DNA of 64,000 bases, taken from an uncultured Anaerolineae bacterium (GTDB lineage: Bacteria; Chloroflexota; Anaerolineae; Anaerolineales; Villigracilaceae). Below, one piece after another: positions 16,754 to 26,221 of the stretch. Under the pieces are notes generated by a model. It saw nothing but the letters and a program-made list of their open reading frames with translations, did not search any database and was not told the origin of the DNA. The stretch is from positions 25,279 through 89,278 of the forward strand of contig CAIVSQ010000575.1 in NCBI GenBank assembly GCA_903908605.1, in the 5' to 3' direction. The position numbers and the translations under genes are program-made. How positions within the stretch are numbered: position 1 is the first letter of the stretch; each line of letters opens with the position of its first letter.

Positions 16754-17794
16754 CTACTGGTTTAACTCGCGGGTAAGCGCTTCGACCAGGTTGTCTTTTT
16801 CGCCGGGTGGCAGGAATGAGGCCTGCGCACCAGCCAGGATGCACTGTTTGATCGTCTCCTGGGAGAAGTGTAATTCCTCTCGGGCGACACGATACTCATT
16901 GCTGAGGGTGATTTGCGAAATGGAGGGATCATCTGTGTTAAGGGTCACATTCAGCCCGGCCTTGATCATGCCAGTGGCAGGATGGTCGGCCAGTTGTTTT
17001 ACCACGCCAGTTTGGTAATTACTGGTCAGGCAAACTTCGAACGGGGTCAAACGTTCACGTGCCAGACTGGTGGTGTACTCATCCTCGAGTACGCGCACCC
17101 CGTGACCGATTCGGTCAGCTGAGAATTTCTCAATGGCGTCGCGTATGTTTTGCGGCCCACCCCATTCACCTGCGTGCATAGTGATATGTAGACCCGCTTG
17201 GCGTGCTTCGTTAAAGAGCCCAAGGAAGGGCAGCGCTGGGTGCTCGGCTTCGTTGCCGGCCAGGTCTATGGCGACAATATTCCTGGCGCGGTGTGATATG
17301 GCGAGCCAGACAACCTGTTCGGCCAGCTCGACGGCTTCATGCCGGTTGATCGAAGCGATCAGACGCACAGGTATGCCAACCTGGGCGGCGCTTTTTTCCG
17401 CGCTTTCACAAACCCAGTCCATCACATCATGCAGTGGAAATCGCTCTGCGCGGCTCAGGGCAACAGGGGTGAAGCGGAGTTCAAGATATTTGACATTATC
17501 CCGGGCGGCATCTTCGATGACTTCGCGGGTGATGCGTTCAATCACTCCGGGTGAGCGGTAGAACATGCGCAGGGTGGTAAATTTCGCCAGGAAATTTTCA
17601 AAAGTCAGGCTATCTTCATCCTGGACCTGTACAAGTCGGCTTAACAGCGCGATACCGCTTGGCAGGCTGATCTCATGCTGGTTGGCAATTTCTAGCATGG
17701 TATCAAGACGCAGTGAACCTTCCAGGTGCCTGTGCAATTCCACCTTGGGGAGCCTGACATATTGCTCGGGTTGAGGCATGGACGAAATTGACAC
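16754..17794 (-). CDS. add: Adenosine deaminase-family protein
   Basis: 346 aa, a metal-dependent TIM-barrel deaminase. Visible are the metal His pair in ELHRHLEGS (about 21-29), HAGEWGGP with the catalytic zone, RIGHGVRV and NTDDPS with the paired Asp. Adenosine is the usual substrate, but relatives act on adenine or N6-modified adenine; the SNYQTG stretch instead of the common SNxxL variants leaves this open. Start is GTG at 17794 or ATG at 17779; neither has a strong site. It lies 62 bases after secA on the same strand with no terminator between, so co-transcription is likely. Confidence 0.88.
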   Translation of the reverse strand: MSISSMPQPEQYVRLPKVELHRHLEGSLRLDTMLEIANQHEISLPSGIALLSRLVQVQDEDSLTFENFLAKFTTLRMFYRSPGVIERITREVIEDAARDNVKYLELRFTPVALSRAERFPLHDVMDWVCESAEKSAAQVGIPVRLIASINRHEAVELAEQVVWLAISHRARNIVAIDLAGNEAEHPALPFLGLFNEARQAGLHITMHAGEWGGPQNIRDAIEKFSADRIGHGVRVLEDEYTTSLARERLTPFEVCLTSNYQTGVVKQLADHPATGMIKAGLNVTLNTDDPSISQITLSNEYRVAREELHFSQETIKQCILAGAQASFLPPGEKDNLVEALTRELNQ

Positions 17795-17856
17795 AGTTCA
17801 CCCGGAGTTCACGACACGCTGCATATAAATTTGAGGAAAGCTCAAATGGCGGATAA

Positions 17857-20800
17857 TTATTTTTTCTTGTGTCTTTTGCGACCGGCCCTGGCAGCCGCGG
17901 AGTTATCCTCTGCATCGTCGGAGGGTACGGCCATGGGGATCTCCATGGCGGATTCGGCAGAGTCATTTTCAACCGCAACAACACGCGGAAGATAGCGGAA
18001 CACCCGATCGATGACGCCCGAGCGAACTTCGCCGAGGAGAGTTTGGAACATGTCTGAGGCTTTGGTCTTATATTGTACCAGCGGGTCGCGTTGCCCGTAA
18101 GCCTCCAGCCCAATGGAAACGCGCAACGCCTCCACGCGGGTGAGGTAATCGACCCACAGCTCGGTGATGACTCCCAGCAGCACATTGCGCTGAATTTCGG
18201 CTGTGCGACGTTGCCCAACTGTAGCCATAAATTGGGATCGTTGTTCCGCATTCAATCCGGCGAGGGCAGTTCCTGTGGGAATGTGGCTGGCTGCGTAGAT
18301 ATCATCCAACGTTTCTGGCTGCGGGTTGTTCTGGATCATCTGGGCGTAATCAGCCTGACCCCAGCCTGTGAGCAGTTTGCTGGTGGCTTTTTCCAGGTGG
18401 TCAAGAACGTCTGCCTGCACATCTTCGGGTTTGCGCCCGACGATCAATAGGGCGGCCAGGTAGACATAATTGAAGCGCTGGAATTCCTGGGTGACCTGTT
18501 TGTGAGTCTTGGTGTTGAAAACGGTCCGGCGGCCTCGTGAGAGGGACATGAGCAGGCCGGCGAGGTCCGAGTCGTCCATTTCAGTGACGTTCAAGCGGCC
18601 TAGCATGAATTCCAACTCGCGCATGGTTTGACTGTTTGGACCAGTGAGTTTTTCGCGGCGAGTGACCAGCATCTTGTGGGAAGCTTCCATCAGGCTGGCA
18701 GCCGCAGCATCCCAGTCCAGGCGAGCCAGCTCATCTGCTTTGACGGGGATCTGTTCGTTCAGACGGTATTCAAGGCTGGCGAGCAGGCGCGAAATGGCCA
18801 GGTTGGAGAGCGCAACATCAATCTGTTCTTTGACTGGTTCTTCAAGTGCATCGGGACGGGTGGTGAGCTGTTTGAGCTGGTCATTATTCAGGCGGATATC
18901 GAGGTGCATCAGGCTTTTTAGTTCCTCAAGCACTTCGGTGGCGCGTCTGCTGGCAGTTTCTTCGTTGTCTTTGAGCGCTTCCAGAAAGGTATCCAGGGTA
19001 TCGAAACGCTCCTGCAACTGGGTTTCAAGCGATGTGGCTGTGCTGGCGACGGCGGTCTCGATGGCGCGCAGAATGTGCTGTTCTTCGGTTTCCACCGCGC
19101 GGCGGATCACATCCATGAGAATATCCGCGGGCTGACCGTTGGCATTTGTCAGGTCGTCCAGCAGCAATCGGAATGTGAAGGAAGGAAAGAATTTGTTGTC
19201 GGCGTAGACGAAGGGCGGTTGAATTTGTTCCAACCAGGCCAGCAGTTTCCACGGGCCTTCAGGGTCTTTCATGGCAGGGGGTACGCGGGCGACAATCTCA
19301 TCGGCGAGCAGGGCGGCAATGTCTTCCGTCAGATCATGCTTGGTCATGGCGCGATCGCGCTGGGAGTAGATGGTGCTGCGCTGTTTGTTGAGCACATCAT
19401 CGTATTCGAGCAAGTGTTTACGTACGTCGAAGTTGGAACCTTCCACGCGGTGCTGCGACTGTTCGATCAACCCGGTGACCAGTTTGTTTTCGAGTGGGAA
19501 GTCATCATCCAGGCGGAAACGCTGCATGATGTTATCAACCTGTTCGCCGCCAAACATGCGCATCAGGTCATCTTGCAGGGAAAGATAAAAGCGAGAGGAG
19601 CCGGGGTCGCCCTGGCGGGCGGCGCGTCCACGCAACTGGTTGTCAATGCGGCGGGCTTCATGTCGTTCGGAGCCAATCACGTGCAGACCACCCAGGTGGC
19701 GGACGGTTTCCATATCTTCGAAATATTTAAGAAAATAGTGAATTTCCGATTCGTAAATACCGAACTCGGAGGCGTTCATTTTTAGAATAGCCTGGCGCTG
19801 TTCCTCCAGGCGCATGTTGTAGGGGTCAAACCCGGCACGTTTGAGCACGCGGCTGACGATGGCGATGATTTCATCGGCCAGTTCGCCGCCCAGCTTGATA
19901 TCGACACCACGGCCGGCCATATTGGTGGCGATGGTCACCGCGCCATGCGAACCGGCGGCGGCGATGATCTGGCTTTCCTCAGTATGCTTGCGCGCGTTTA
20001 AAACCTGGTGGGGAACACCACCCTGGATGATGGATTTGAGCGAGTCGATGTATTGTGGTTCCAGCCGTAGAATGGTGATGAGCCGGGTGAGGTTGGCTGC
20101 GTCTTCGGGGTTGATGGAAATGTTTAGCGGTTTGGCAAAACTGCGCAGCAGGTTTGGTTCAAGCTGGTCAAGAGGTTTGTAAAGCGGCTCTAATTCATTA
20201 AAGAGGCGGCCATCCTCCTCTTTGCCAGATTGTTCAAACCAGGTATGCCGGAGCATTTGCACTTGCAGCAGGCGCCGGATGGGCTCGGCCTTGAGCCGTG
20301 AGGATATTCGCTCAGAAGATTCCACTGAGGTGGTGCCGACCAGGATTGGACGACCAAGGACGTGGTCACGCACGATTTCCATGGCGATTGCACGCAGCTT
20401 GGCTTCGACAGTGCGGTAGACCATATCGGGATAGTCCGAACGGCGCCAAAAGACGGGCGCTTTTTCTGCATCGCCGCGGCTTGCAAAGTAGGCGATTTCG
20501 TAACCATCCTTGTCTTTGGTCTTGATTTCGATCAGTGGTGAGGTACCCTGGGTTGCGTTGTATTCAAGGTTGGTGGGGATGGGTAACACATCTAGCTTGT
20601 ATATCTTGTGGAATTCTTCGGCTTCGGTCAGCGCGGTACCGGTCATGCCGGCTAACTTCTGATACATGCGGAAGTAGTTTTGCAGGGTGATGGTGGCGTA
20701 GGTGACGTTTTCTGGCTCGACCTTGACGCCTTCCTTTGCTTCCACGGCTTGGTGAAGCCCATCACTCCAGCGACGCCCGGCCATCAGACGCCCGGTAAAT

Positions 20801-21897
20801 TCATCCACAATGACGACCTTGCCACCCTGGACGAGGTATTCTTTGTTACGTTTGTAAAGAAATTGGGCGCGCAGGGCTTGTTCGAGATGACCGAGCAGGC
20901 GAGCTTGCTCAGGAGTGACATCCTCTGGCCGTTCCGGGTCGCGCAGGGGCTGACCGAGCAGTTGCTCGACGTGCACCGTGCCCATTTCGGTCATGGAGAT
21001 GTTTCGATCCTTCTCGTTGATTTCGTAATCTTCCGGCACCAGTTGTTTAACGAGCTGGGCCATCTGGCCGTAGTATTCCAGGTCTCCGGCGGCGGGGCCA
21101 GAGATGATTAACGGGGTACGGGCTTCATCAATCAGCACGTTGTCGACTTCATCGACGATGGCGAAATAATGCCCGCGCTGAACTTTCTCGGCTGGGGTAT
21201 ACACCATGTTATCGCGTAGGTAATCGAAACCGAATTCGGAATTGGTGCCATAGGTGATATCTGCATCGTAGGCCAGCCGACGATCCACCAGTCGCAGGCG
21301 GTGCTTGTCTTCTTGGGGAGATTCGCGATCTGGGTCGTAAAGGAAGGCTTTTTTGCCATTCTCTGTGGAGTTAGCAGATTGAAGGATGCCGACTGAAAGC
21401 CCAAGTGCTTGGTAAATTGGTCCCATCCAGCGTGCGTCACGTCGGGCGAGATAGTCGTTGACAGTGATCAGGTGTACCCCACGCCCGGTGATGGCGTTAA
21501 GGTACATTGGCAGGGTGGCAACCAGGGTTTTTCCTTCCCCTGTGCGCATTTCGGATATCTTCCGATTGTGCAATGCTGCGCCACCAATCAGCTGTACGTC
21601 ATAATGCCGTAATCCAAGGGTGCGTTTGGATGCTTCGCGTACTGCGGCAAACGCTTCGGGGAGGATTTCGTCCAGAAAAGCCTGTTCAGCTGCCTGGCGT
21701 ACTTCGCCTTCAGGCAGCTCTTTTAGCCGATCGGCCAGCTGGCCGCGGAAGAAGACGGTTTTTTCTCGCAGGTCCTCATCGCTCAGCTTTTCATATTGGG
21801 ACTCGAAATCGTTGACCGGTAAAATTTTCTCGGTCAGACGTTCAACTTCACGTTTATTGGGGTTACCCCCGACAAGACTTAGGAATTTTTGAAACAT
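17857..21897 (-). CDS. secA: Preprotein translocase ATPase SecA, greatly enlarged
   Basis: SecA drives secretory proteins through SecYEG. Core motifs are intact: MRTGEGKT (117-124), ITVNDYLARRDA, the DEVD box (249-252) followed by LIDEARTPLIISG, VGTTSVESSE (520-529), TNMAGRGVDIKLGG, and LRGRAARQGDPGSS. Length is 1346 aa versus about 840-950 usually. Extra blocks lie near 175-207, 535-630, 675-730, and a very long mostly helical one at about 860-1235 within the helical scaffold region. The tail RKRHKKK replaces the usual zinc-binding CxCxxxC motif. The ATG is preceded by AAAGGA and an extended -10 promoter. It is the only SecA in the window. Confidence 0.96.
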   Translation of the reverse strand: MFQKFLSLVGGNPNKREVERLTEKILPVNDFESQYEKLSDEDLREKTVFFRGQLADRLKELPEGEVRQAAEQAFLDEILPEAFAAVREASKRTLGLRHYDVQLIGGAALHNRKISEMRTGEGKTLVATLPMYLNAITGRGVHLITVNDYLARRDARWMGPIYQALGLSVGILQSANSTENGKKAFLYDPDRESPQEDKHRLRLVDRRLAYDADITYGTNSEFGFDYLRDNMVYTPAEKVQRGHYFAIVDEVDNVLIDEARTPLIISGPAAGDLEYYGQMAQLVKQLVPEDYEINEKDRNISMTEMGTVHVEQLLGQPLRDPERPEDVTPEQARLLGHLEQALRAQFLYKRNKEYLVQGGKVVIVDEFTGRLMAGRRWSDGLHQAVEAKEGVKVEPENVTYATITLQNYFRMYQKLAGMTGTALTEAEEFHKIYKLDVLPIPTNLEYNATQGTSPLIEIKTKDKDGYEIAYFASRGDAEKAPVFWRRSDYPDMVYRTVEAKLRAIAMEIVRDHVLGRPILVGTTSVESSERISSRLKAEPIRRLLQVQMLRHTWFEQSGKEEDGRLFNELEPLYKPLDQLEPNLLRSFAKPLNISINPEDAANLTRLITILRLEPQYIDSLKSIIQGGVPHQVLNARKHTEESQIIAAAGSHGAVTIATNMAGRGVDIKLGGELADEIIAIVSRVLKRAGFDPYNMRLEEQRQAILKMNASEFGIYESEIHYFLKYFEDMETVRHLGGLHVIGSERHEARRIDNQLRGRAARQGDPGSSRFYLSLQDDLMRMFGGEQVDNIMQRFRLDDDFPLENKLVTGLIEQSQHRVEGSNFDVRKHLLEYDDVLNKQRSTIYSQRDRAMTKHDLTEDIAALLADEIVARVPPAMKDPEGPWKLLAWLEQIQPPFVYADNKFFPSFTFRLLLDDLTNANGQPADILMDVIRRAVETEEQHILRAIETAVASTATSLETQLQERFDTLDTFLEALKDNEETASRRATEVLEELKSLMHLDIRLNNDQLKQLTTRPDALEEPVKEQIDVALSNLAISRLLASLEYRLNEQIPVKADELARLDWDAAAASLMEASHKMLVTRREKLTGPNSQTMRELEFMLGRLNVTEMDDSDLAGLLMSLSRGRRTVFNTKTHKQVTQEFQRFNYVYLAALLIVGRKPEDVQADVLDHLEKATSKLLTGWGQADYAQMIQNNPQPETLDDIYAASHIPTGTALAGLNAEQRSQFMATVGQRRTAEIQRNVLLGVITELWVDYLTRVEALRVSIGLEAYGQRDPLVQYKTKASDMFQTLLGEVRSGVIDRVFRYLPRVVAVENDSAESAMEIPMAVPSDDAEDNSAAARAGRKRHKKK

Positions 21898-21918
21898 GGC
21901 TATCCTTTCAGAATGGAA

Positions 21919-21947
21919 ATTATAGCATATCGATAATTATTGAATAA
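21919..21947 (-). promoter_or_regulatory. Probable secA promoter (extended -10)
   Basis: On the minus strand TGCTATAAT gives an extended -10 (TATAAT at 21924-21919). A weak -35 TTATTC lies 17 bases upstream. The leader before the start codon would be only about 15 bases and contains the ribosome binding site. Confidence 0.55.
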
Positions 21948-22068
21948 TATGAGGCAGATAAGAAATTTATGAACTCATGGCCAGATCCAGGTTGTTTTTG
22001 ACTAACCTGACCCGCTGAATGGTTAAATTTTTGTTGTGGCAGGGTAGAATTGAAACGTGTTGATCCCA

Positions 22069-24594
22069 ATGCGTTTTTCAAGATTTGTTTTTATTTGCGT
22101 TCTCATGCTAGTCATGCTGCTGGCTGTGGGTTGTGCACCTTTTGCAGCCACAAGCCCGGTTGTTCCAACCAAAGTGGGTGCGCCTGCCCACCGGCTGGAT
22201 GGGCAATGGGAAGGATCCGGGGTGACAGGGGAAGGTAAAACAATTCACCTGATGTTCGTGCTGCGCCAGGGACGATTGGCGGGGGTCAGCTATGAATTCA
22301 TGGGCAGGGATGGAGTCCCGTGTACTAATATTTCCTATAACTTACTGGCGGAGGATGGACCAAGCCTGACGGGTCATGCGCTCTCTGCTACGCTTGGTTT
22401 GGACCTGGATATGCAGGCCTTTTTTGAGAATGATAGCAGTGCGTCGGGAAATTTGAATGTGGATTGGCAGGGACGTCATAACTGCACCACGCAGTTTCAG
22501 CTTCGGTGGCAGGCCACCCGGGTAGAACAGGTCCAGGCCCAACCAACGCGGTCACTGGTGGATGTTGGTTTGTGTGCCAAGGTCAACTGTCCTGAAGTGG
22601 CGTTGCAATTAATTGTGTTTGGGCTGGCAAATGGGGCTGTGCTGGCTTTGAATGCCATCAGTGTCACGGTTGTTTATGGGGCGGTCCGCAGCCTGAACTT
22701 GGCGCATGGAGATGTGTTTTCGCTGACCTCAGTGTTGGTGACCTCGATTCTGATAGGCCTGGGGGCTAAGCCGGATTGGCCGGTGCTCAAATTGATGGGT
22801 GTGTTGGCTGCCAGCCTGGCAGCTGCCCTGATTTTCGGTGTATTGCTGAATATCATCCTGGAATGGATTGCTTTTCGTCCCTTCCGGGGCGGGTCACGAC
22901 TGGCATCGCTGATTGCTTCTTTGGGGATTTCGTTCATCCTGTTCCAGGCTGCCATGATCTGGCGTACCCACCAGGGTAGTTGGATTCCAGGGGAACACCG
23001 CAGTGTACCCGGTCTGCCAGAAGTGCCGACAGACGGTATTCCGAACTTGCTACCGGATTTTAACCTGGTGAAGCTGTTGGGTGTGCCGCTTCAAGTTACC
23101 TTTCGATTTAATGATTTGTTGATTATTTTGCTGGCAGTTTTTTGTGCCTTGTCTACCTATGCATACTTGCGATTTTCCAAAGGCGGGCGATCTATCAGGG
23201 CATGCACTCAAAACCCTGAGCTGGCTCAGATGATTGGGATCGATTTGAATGGTGCCATTCGGCGTGCCTTTGCCATTGGTGGTTTATTGGCTGGCGCAGC
23301 GGCCTTTGTTTTTGCGCTTTATTACGGGCGCCCATTCGGACAGAATGGCGCTCAGAGTGGGCTGCTGGCTTTCACTGCTGCCATGTTGGGCGGCATTGGT
23401 AATCCGTTAGGAGCGTTGGTAAGCGCTTTGCTACTGGGGATATTCTCTGCATTCAGCGATTACCTGGTCAATGCTGAATGGACCCCTGTGTTGCTTTTGG
23501 CTCTTTTGGTCGGGGTATTATTCCTGCGTTCCGGCGGATTATTTGGCGGGGAAGATGCTCCAGATTCCTTGGGTGATGAAGAGCTGGCCGGCGGTCAGCG
23601 AATGCGAAGTTGGCGCAGCCTGGCTTGGATCCTGGCTGGGTTGGCGATTTTCCCGGTGCTTGCGTTGCTACAGGTGCCAGGTGTGGCTGTTTTGATGCGT
23701 GGCTTGGGCATTTTTATCCTCCTGGCAATTGGGTTGAATATTCTGCTGGGTATGGCAGGTGTTCTGGACCTTGGCTACGCAGCTGCCTTTGGAATTGGTG
23801 CTTACAGTGCGGCGATTGTCACGAATCCTTGGGGCTTGCTTGGCTCCAGCCAGCCCGCTCATTTTGAATTTCTGTGGGTGCTGTTGATTAGTGTGGCGGT
23901 GGGGAGTGTCTTCGGTTTGCTCAAAGGATGGGTGACAGCCCGACTGCGAAATGAAAACCTGGCCCTGGCCACGCTGGCCCTGGGTTTGCTGGTTTCGCGT
24001 TTGGCGCTAAACCTCAAGCCCCTGACCGGTGGGGCGGCGGGGATTTCGGCCCTACCTGCGCCGAGGGTGCTGGGATTTACGTTCACAGGTGTTTTCCCTA
24101 CTTATTTTCTTGTGTTTTTCTTCGTAGTACTGGCGGCTTTGGCCAGTCGCCGGCTGATTGGTGGGCGGATTGGGCGAAGCTGGTTGGCGGGCAGTGATGA
24201 TGAAGTTGCTGCCCGGGCAATTGGTATCAAGGTAGAACGGTCTCGCCTGCTGGCGATGGTGATCAGTTCCGGTCTGGCTGGCGCAGCAGGTGCGCTTTAC
24301 GCAGGCAGCTTTGCCTATGTAGATCCAGACATCCTCTCTTTTCACTGGACCGTCATGCTGTTGGCTATGGTCATTCTGGGCGGGCCGGGTAGCGTGAGTG
24401 GGGCGATGCTGGGTGCTCTCTTGATTATTGGCTATGACAAGCTGATCATTCCGCAGCTTTCCACACTGCTTTCCCTGTTTTGGCCAAAAGATTTCTTTAT
24501 TGGCTCTGTTCCTGACTTGCGTGGAACCAGCTTTTTTAACTTTGGAATTGTTTTGTACCTGACTGTTTTGCTGCGGACAGGTAAGCGCAAATAA
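22069..24594 (+). CDS. Lipoprotein domain-LivH-LivM fusion: branched-chain amino acid-type ABC permease
   Basis: 841 aa from ATG 22069 (GTG 22057 also possible). Residues 1-21 form a lipoprotein signal ending in LLAVGC; about 30-160 is an extracytoplasmic beta-rich domain (LDGQWEGSGVTGEGK, NCTTQFQLRWQ). A LivH-type permease follows (NLAHGDVFSLTS, LASLGISFI, AMLGGIGNPLGALVSALLLG, to about 495), then a LivM-type permease (NILLGMAGVLDLGYAAAFGIGAYSAA, RAIGIKVERSRLLAM, VILGGPGSVSGAMLGALL). Two permeases that normally form a heterodimer are joined, with a lipoprotein domain in front. No LivJ, LivG or LivF gene is near. A possible promoter is TTGACT (21998) with a weak -10. Confidence 0.88.
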   Translation: MRFSRFVFICVLMLVMLLAVGCAPFAATSPVVPTKVGAPAHRLDGQWEGSGVTGEGKTIHLMFVLRQGRLAGVSYEFMGRDGVPCTNISYNLLAEDGPSLTGHALSATLGLDLDMQAFFENDSSASGNLNVDWQGRHNCTTQFQLRWQATRVEQVQAQPTRSLVDVGLCAKVNCPEVALQLIVFGLANGAVLALNAISVTVVYGAVRSLNLAHGDVFSLTSVLVTSILIGLGAKPDWPVLKLMGVLAASLAAALIFGVLLNIILEWIAFRPFRGGSRLASLIASLGISFILFQAAMIWRTHQGSWIPGEHRSVPGLPEVPTDGIPNLLPDFNLVKLLGVPLQVTFRFNDLLIILLAVFCALSTYAYLRFSKGGRSIRACTQNPELAQMIGIDLNGAIRRAFAIGGLLAGAAAFVFALYYGRPFGQNGAQSGLLAFTAAMLGGIGNPLGALVSALLLGIFSAFSDYLVNAEWTPVLLLALLVGVLFLRSGGLFGGEDAPDSLGDEELAGGQRMRSWRSLAWILAGLAIFPVLALLQVPGVAVLMRGLGIFILLAIGLNILLGMAGVLDLGYAAAFGIGAYSAAIVTNPWGLLGSSQPAHFEFLWVLLISVAVGSVFGLLKGWVTARLRNENLALATLALGLLVSRLALNLKPLTGGAAGISALPAPRVLGFTFTGVFPTYFLVFFFVVLAALASRRLIGGRIGRSWLAGSDDEVAARAIGIKVERSRLLAMVISSGLAGAAGALYAGSFAYVDPDILSFHWTVMLLAMVILGGPGSVSGAMLGALLIIGYDKLIIPQLSTLLSLFWPKDFFIGSVPDLRGTSFFNFGIVLYLTVLLRTGKRK

Positions 24595-24716
24595 CCAATC
24601 AGGAAATACGATTTTGAAAGTTGAAATGGATGCATGGAACACATGTTAAAATAGGTTGGCGTTGCCACCACCCGGCTTGCACGGGAAGGTGAATTTCCAG
24701 TCACATGAAGGACTCA

Positions 24717-26162
24717 ATGACAAAAAAAGTTATGATTTCGGCGGATCACGGCATGGCGCTCATTTATTTTTTGCAGAGCGACGTCATCCCGAACCTGCTT
24801 TCAGCTGGTGTCGAGGTCGTGGTGCTGACCGATGACGATATCGTGGACCGTATTGCCGGGCAGTTTGCGCGCCCGGGCTTAAGTTTTGAAGGTCTGCGAT
24901 TGAAGCAAGCCAATCATTATTATCAAAAAGTGGATACCCGCCGCCAATGGCTGTTGGCCTACCTGCGGCGTGTGAGCAGTTCCTGGCGAATAAACATCGA
25001 GGCTCAGACCAGCCATATTTGGGAGGTATGGGCTGAAAACTCGTGGAGATTCAGGTTGGGTGTCTGGTTGCCGGCAGCATTTGCAACCCTGGTTCTGCGT
25101 TCCAGTCGGGCTGCTCGCCAGTCGTTGGTAAGTGCCCAACAACGCTTCACGACCGATTTGTACGGCGATTATTTTGATAAGTATCTGCCCGACTTGGTGA
25201 TCGCTTCTACGCCAGGTTGGCGCATCGATCGCTACCTGCTGCGCGAAGCGGCACGGCGTGGTATCGAACGTATGACGGTTATCGTAGGTTGGGATAATCC
25301 TTCCAGCTACGCCATCCCGGGGGCGCCGGTCGATTGGGCTACTTGCTGGTCGCAGGAGCAGAAGGATGAGCTTGTACACGGTTCAGACTGGTCAGAAGCG
25401 CGCGTCAATATTGGAGGTATTCCCTCTTATGATGGTTATTTTCGTAAAAGCTGGTTGATGTCGCGAGAGGAATATTTTCGGCTTCATGGGCTGGACCCGG
25501 CGCGTAAATTGATTTCATATGCCTGTAGTTTCGTTCATTTTGCACCTAACTACCCCAACGTGGAAGCACTGGCGCGCCTGGTTTCTTCTGATAGCCTGGC
25601 TGAACCCAGCCAGCTGCTGGTGAGGTTGCACCCCAGCCATTTTCAGGACAAGCCCACAATCTTTGCCGAGGAGCGCGAACTAATTCACCAACTTGAAAAG
25701 ACCTACCCGCATGTGCATATTGTGCGGCCTGTGGCCTTGGGTGGTTCATTGGGCTATTACGGTGGCGAGGATATGGATGAGAAGTCATCCATGATGGCAC
25801 ATTCAGATGTTTTTGTGACGGTCTATTCAACCATGGTGGTGGAAACGGCTGTACATGATACCCCGATTGTTGCCGCAGTGATTGATACCCCCGGTGGTTG
25901 GAAAGTGCCAGGAAAGTTTTCGCTTTCGCTGAAAGAAATCGGTAATTGGCCAACCCATAAGCGCTTCCGGGACGCGCGCGCCGGTCGTGTGGCGGCTGAT
26001 GAATCTCAGCTGCGGGATGTCTTGAATGCCTATCTGCGCGACCCGAAGTTGGATTCGGCCGAGCGCAAGGCGTTTATTGAAAAGGAAATTACTTTCACCG
26101 ATGGGTCCGCTGGTGGTAGAACGGCCGAATTTATCCTGAAAGTGTTAAATAAGCAACAGTAA
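24717..26162 (+). CDS. GT-B-like glycosyl/glycerophosphotransferase-like protein
   Basis: About 481 aa, soluble. The C-terminal half has features seen in CDP-glycerol glycerophosphotransferases and related GT-B proteins: LLVRLHPSHFQDKP (about 300) and the Ser/Thr-rich loop with a conserved Glu, VYSTMVVETAVHDTP. The N-terminal half begins KKVMISADHGMAL, a Rossmann-type strand. Donor and acceptor are unknown. ATG 24717 is preceded closely by GAAGGA; ATG 24705, four codons upstream with GGAAGG 13 bases before, is an alternative. It is 59 bases before the GH1 gene on the same strand, suggesting a shared carbohydrate role. Confidence 0.7.
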   Translation: MTKKVMISADHGMALIYFLQSDVIPNLLSAGVEVVVLTDDDIVDRIAGQFARPGLSFEGLRLKQANHYYQKVDTRRQWLLAYLRRVSSSWRINIEAQTSHIWEVWAENSWRFRLGVWLPAAFATLVLRSSRAARQSLVSAQQRFTTDLYGDYFDKYLPDLVIASTPGWRIDRYLLREAARRGIERMTVIVGWDNPSSYAIPGAPVDWATCWSQEQKDELVHGSDWSEARVNIGGIPSYDGYFRKSWLMSREEYFRLHGLDPARKLISYACSFVHFAPNYPNVEALARLVSSDSLAEPSQLLVRLHPSHFQDKPTIFAEERELIHQLEKTYPHVHIVRPVALGGSLGYYGGEDMDEKSSMMAHSDVFVTVYSTMVVETAVHDTPIVAAVIDTPGGWKVPGKFSLSLKEIGNWPTHKRFRDARAGRVAADESQLRDVLNAYLRDPKLDSAERKAFIEKEITFTDGSAGGRTAEFILKVLNKQQ

Positions 26163-26221
26163 TCTTTATCCGCATTCGGTTTGGCCAGCGGCGTGCTGGC
26201 CAATTTCATGGAGAATAAACT

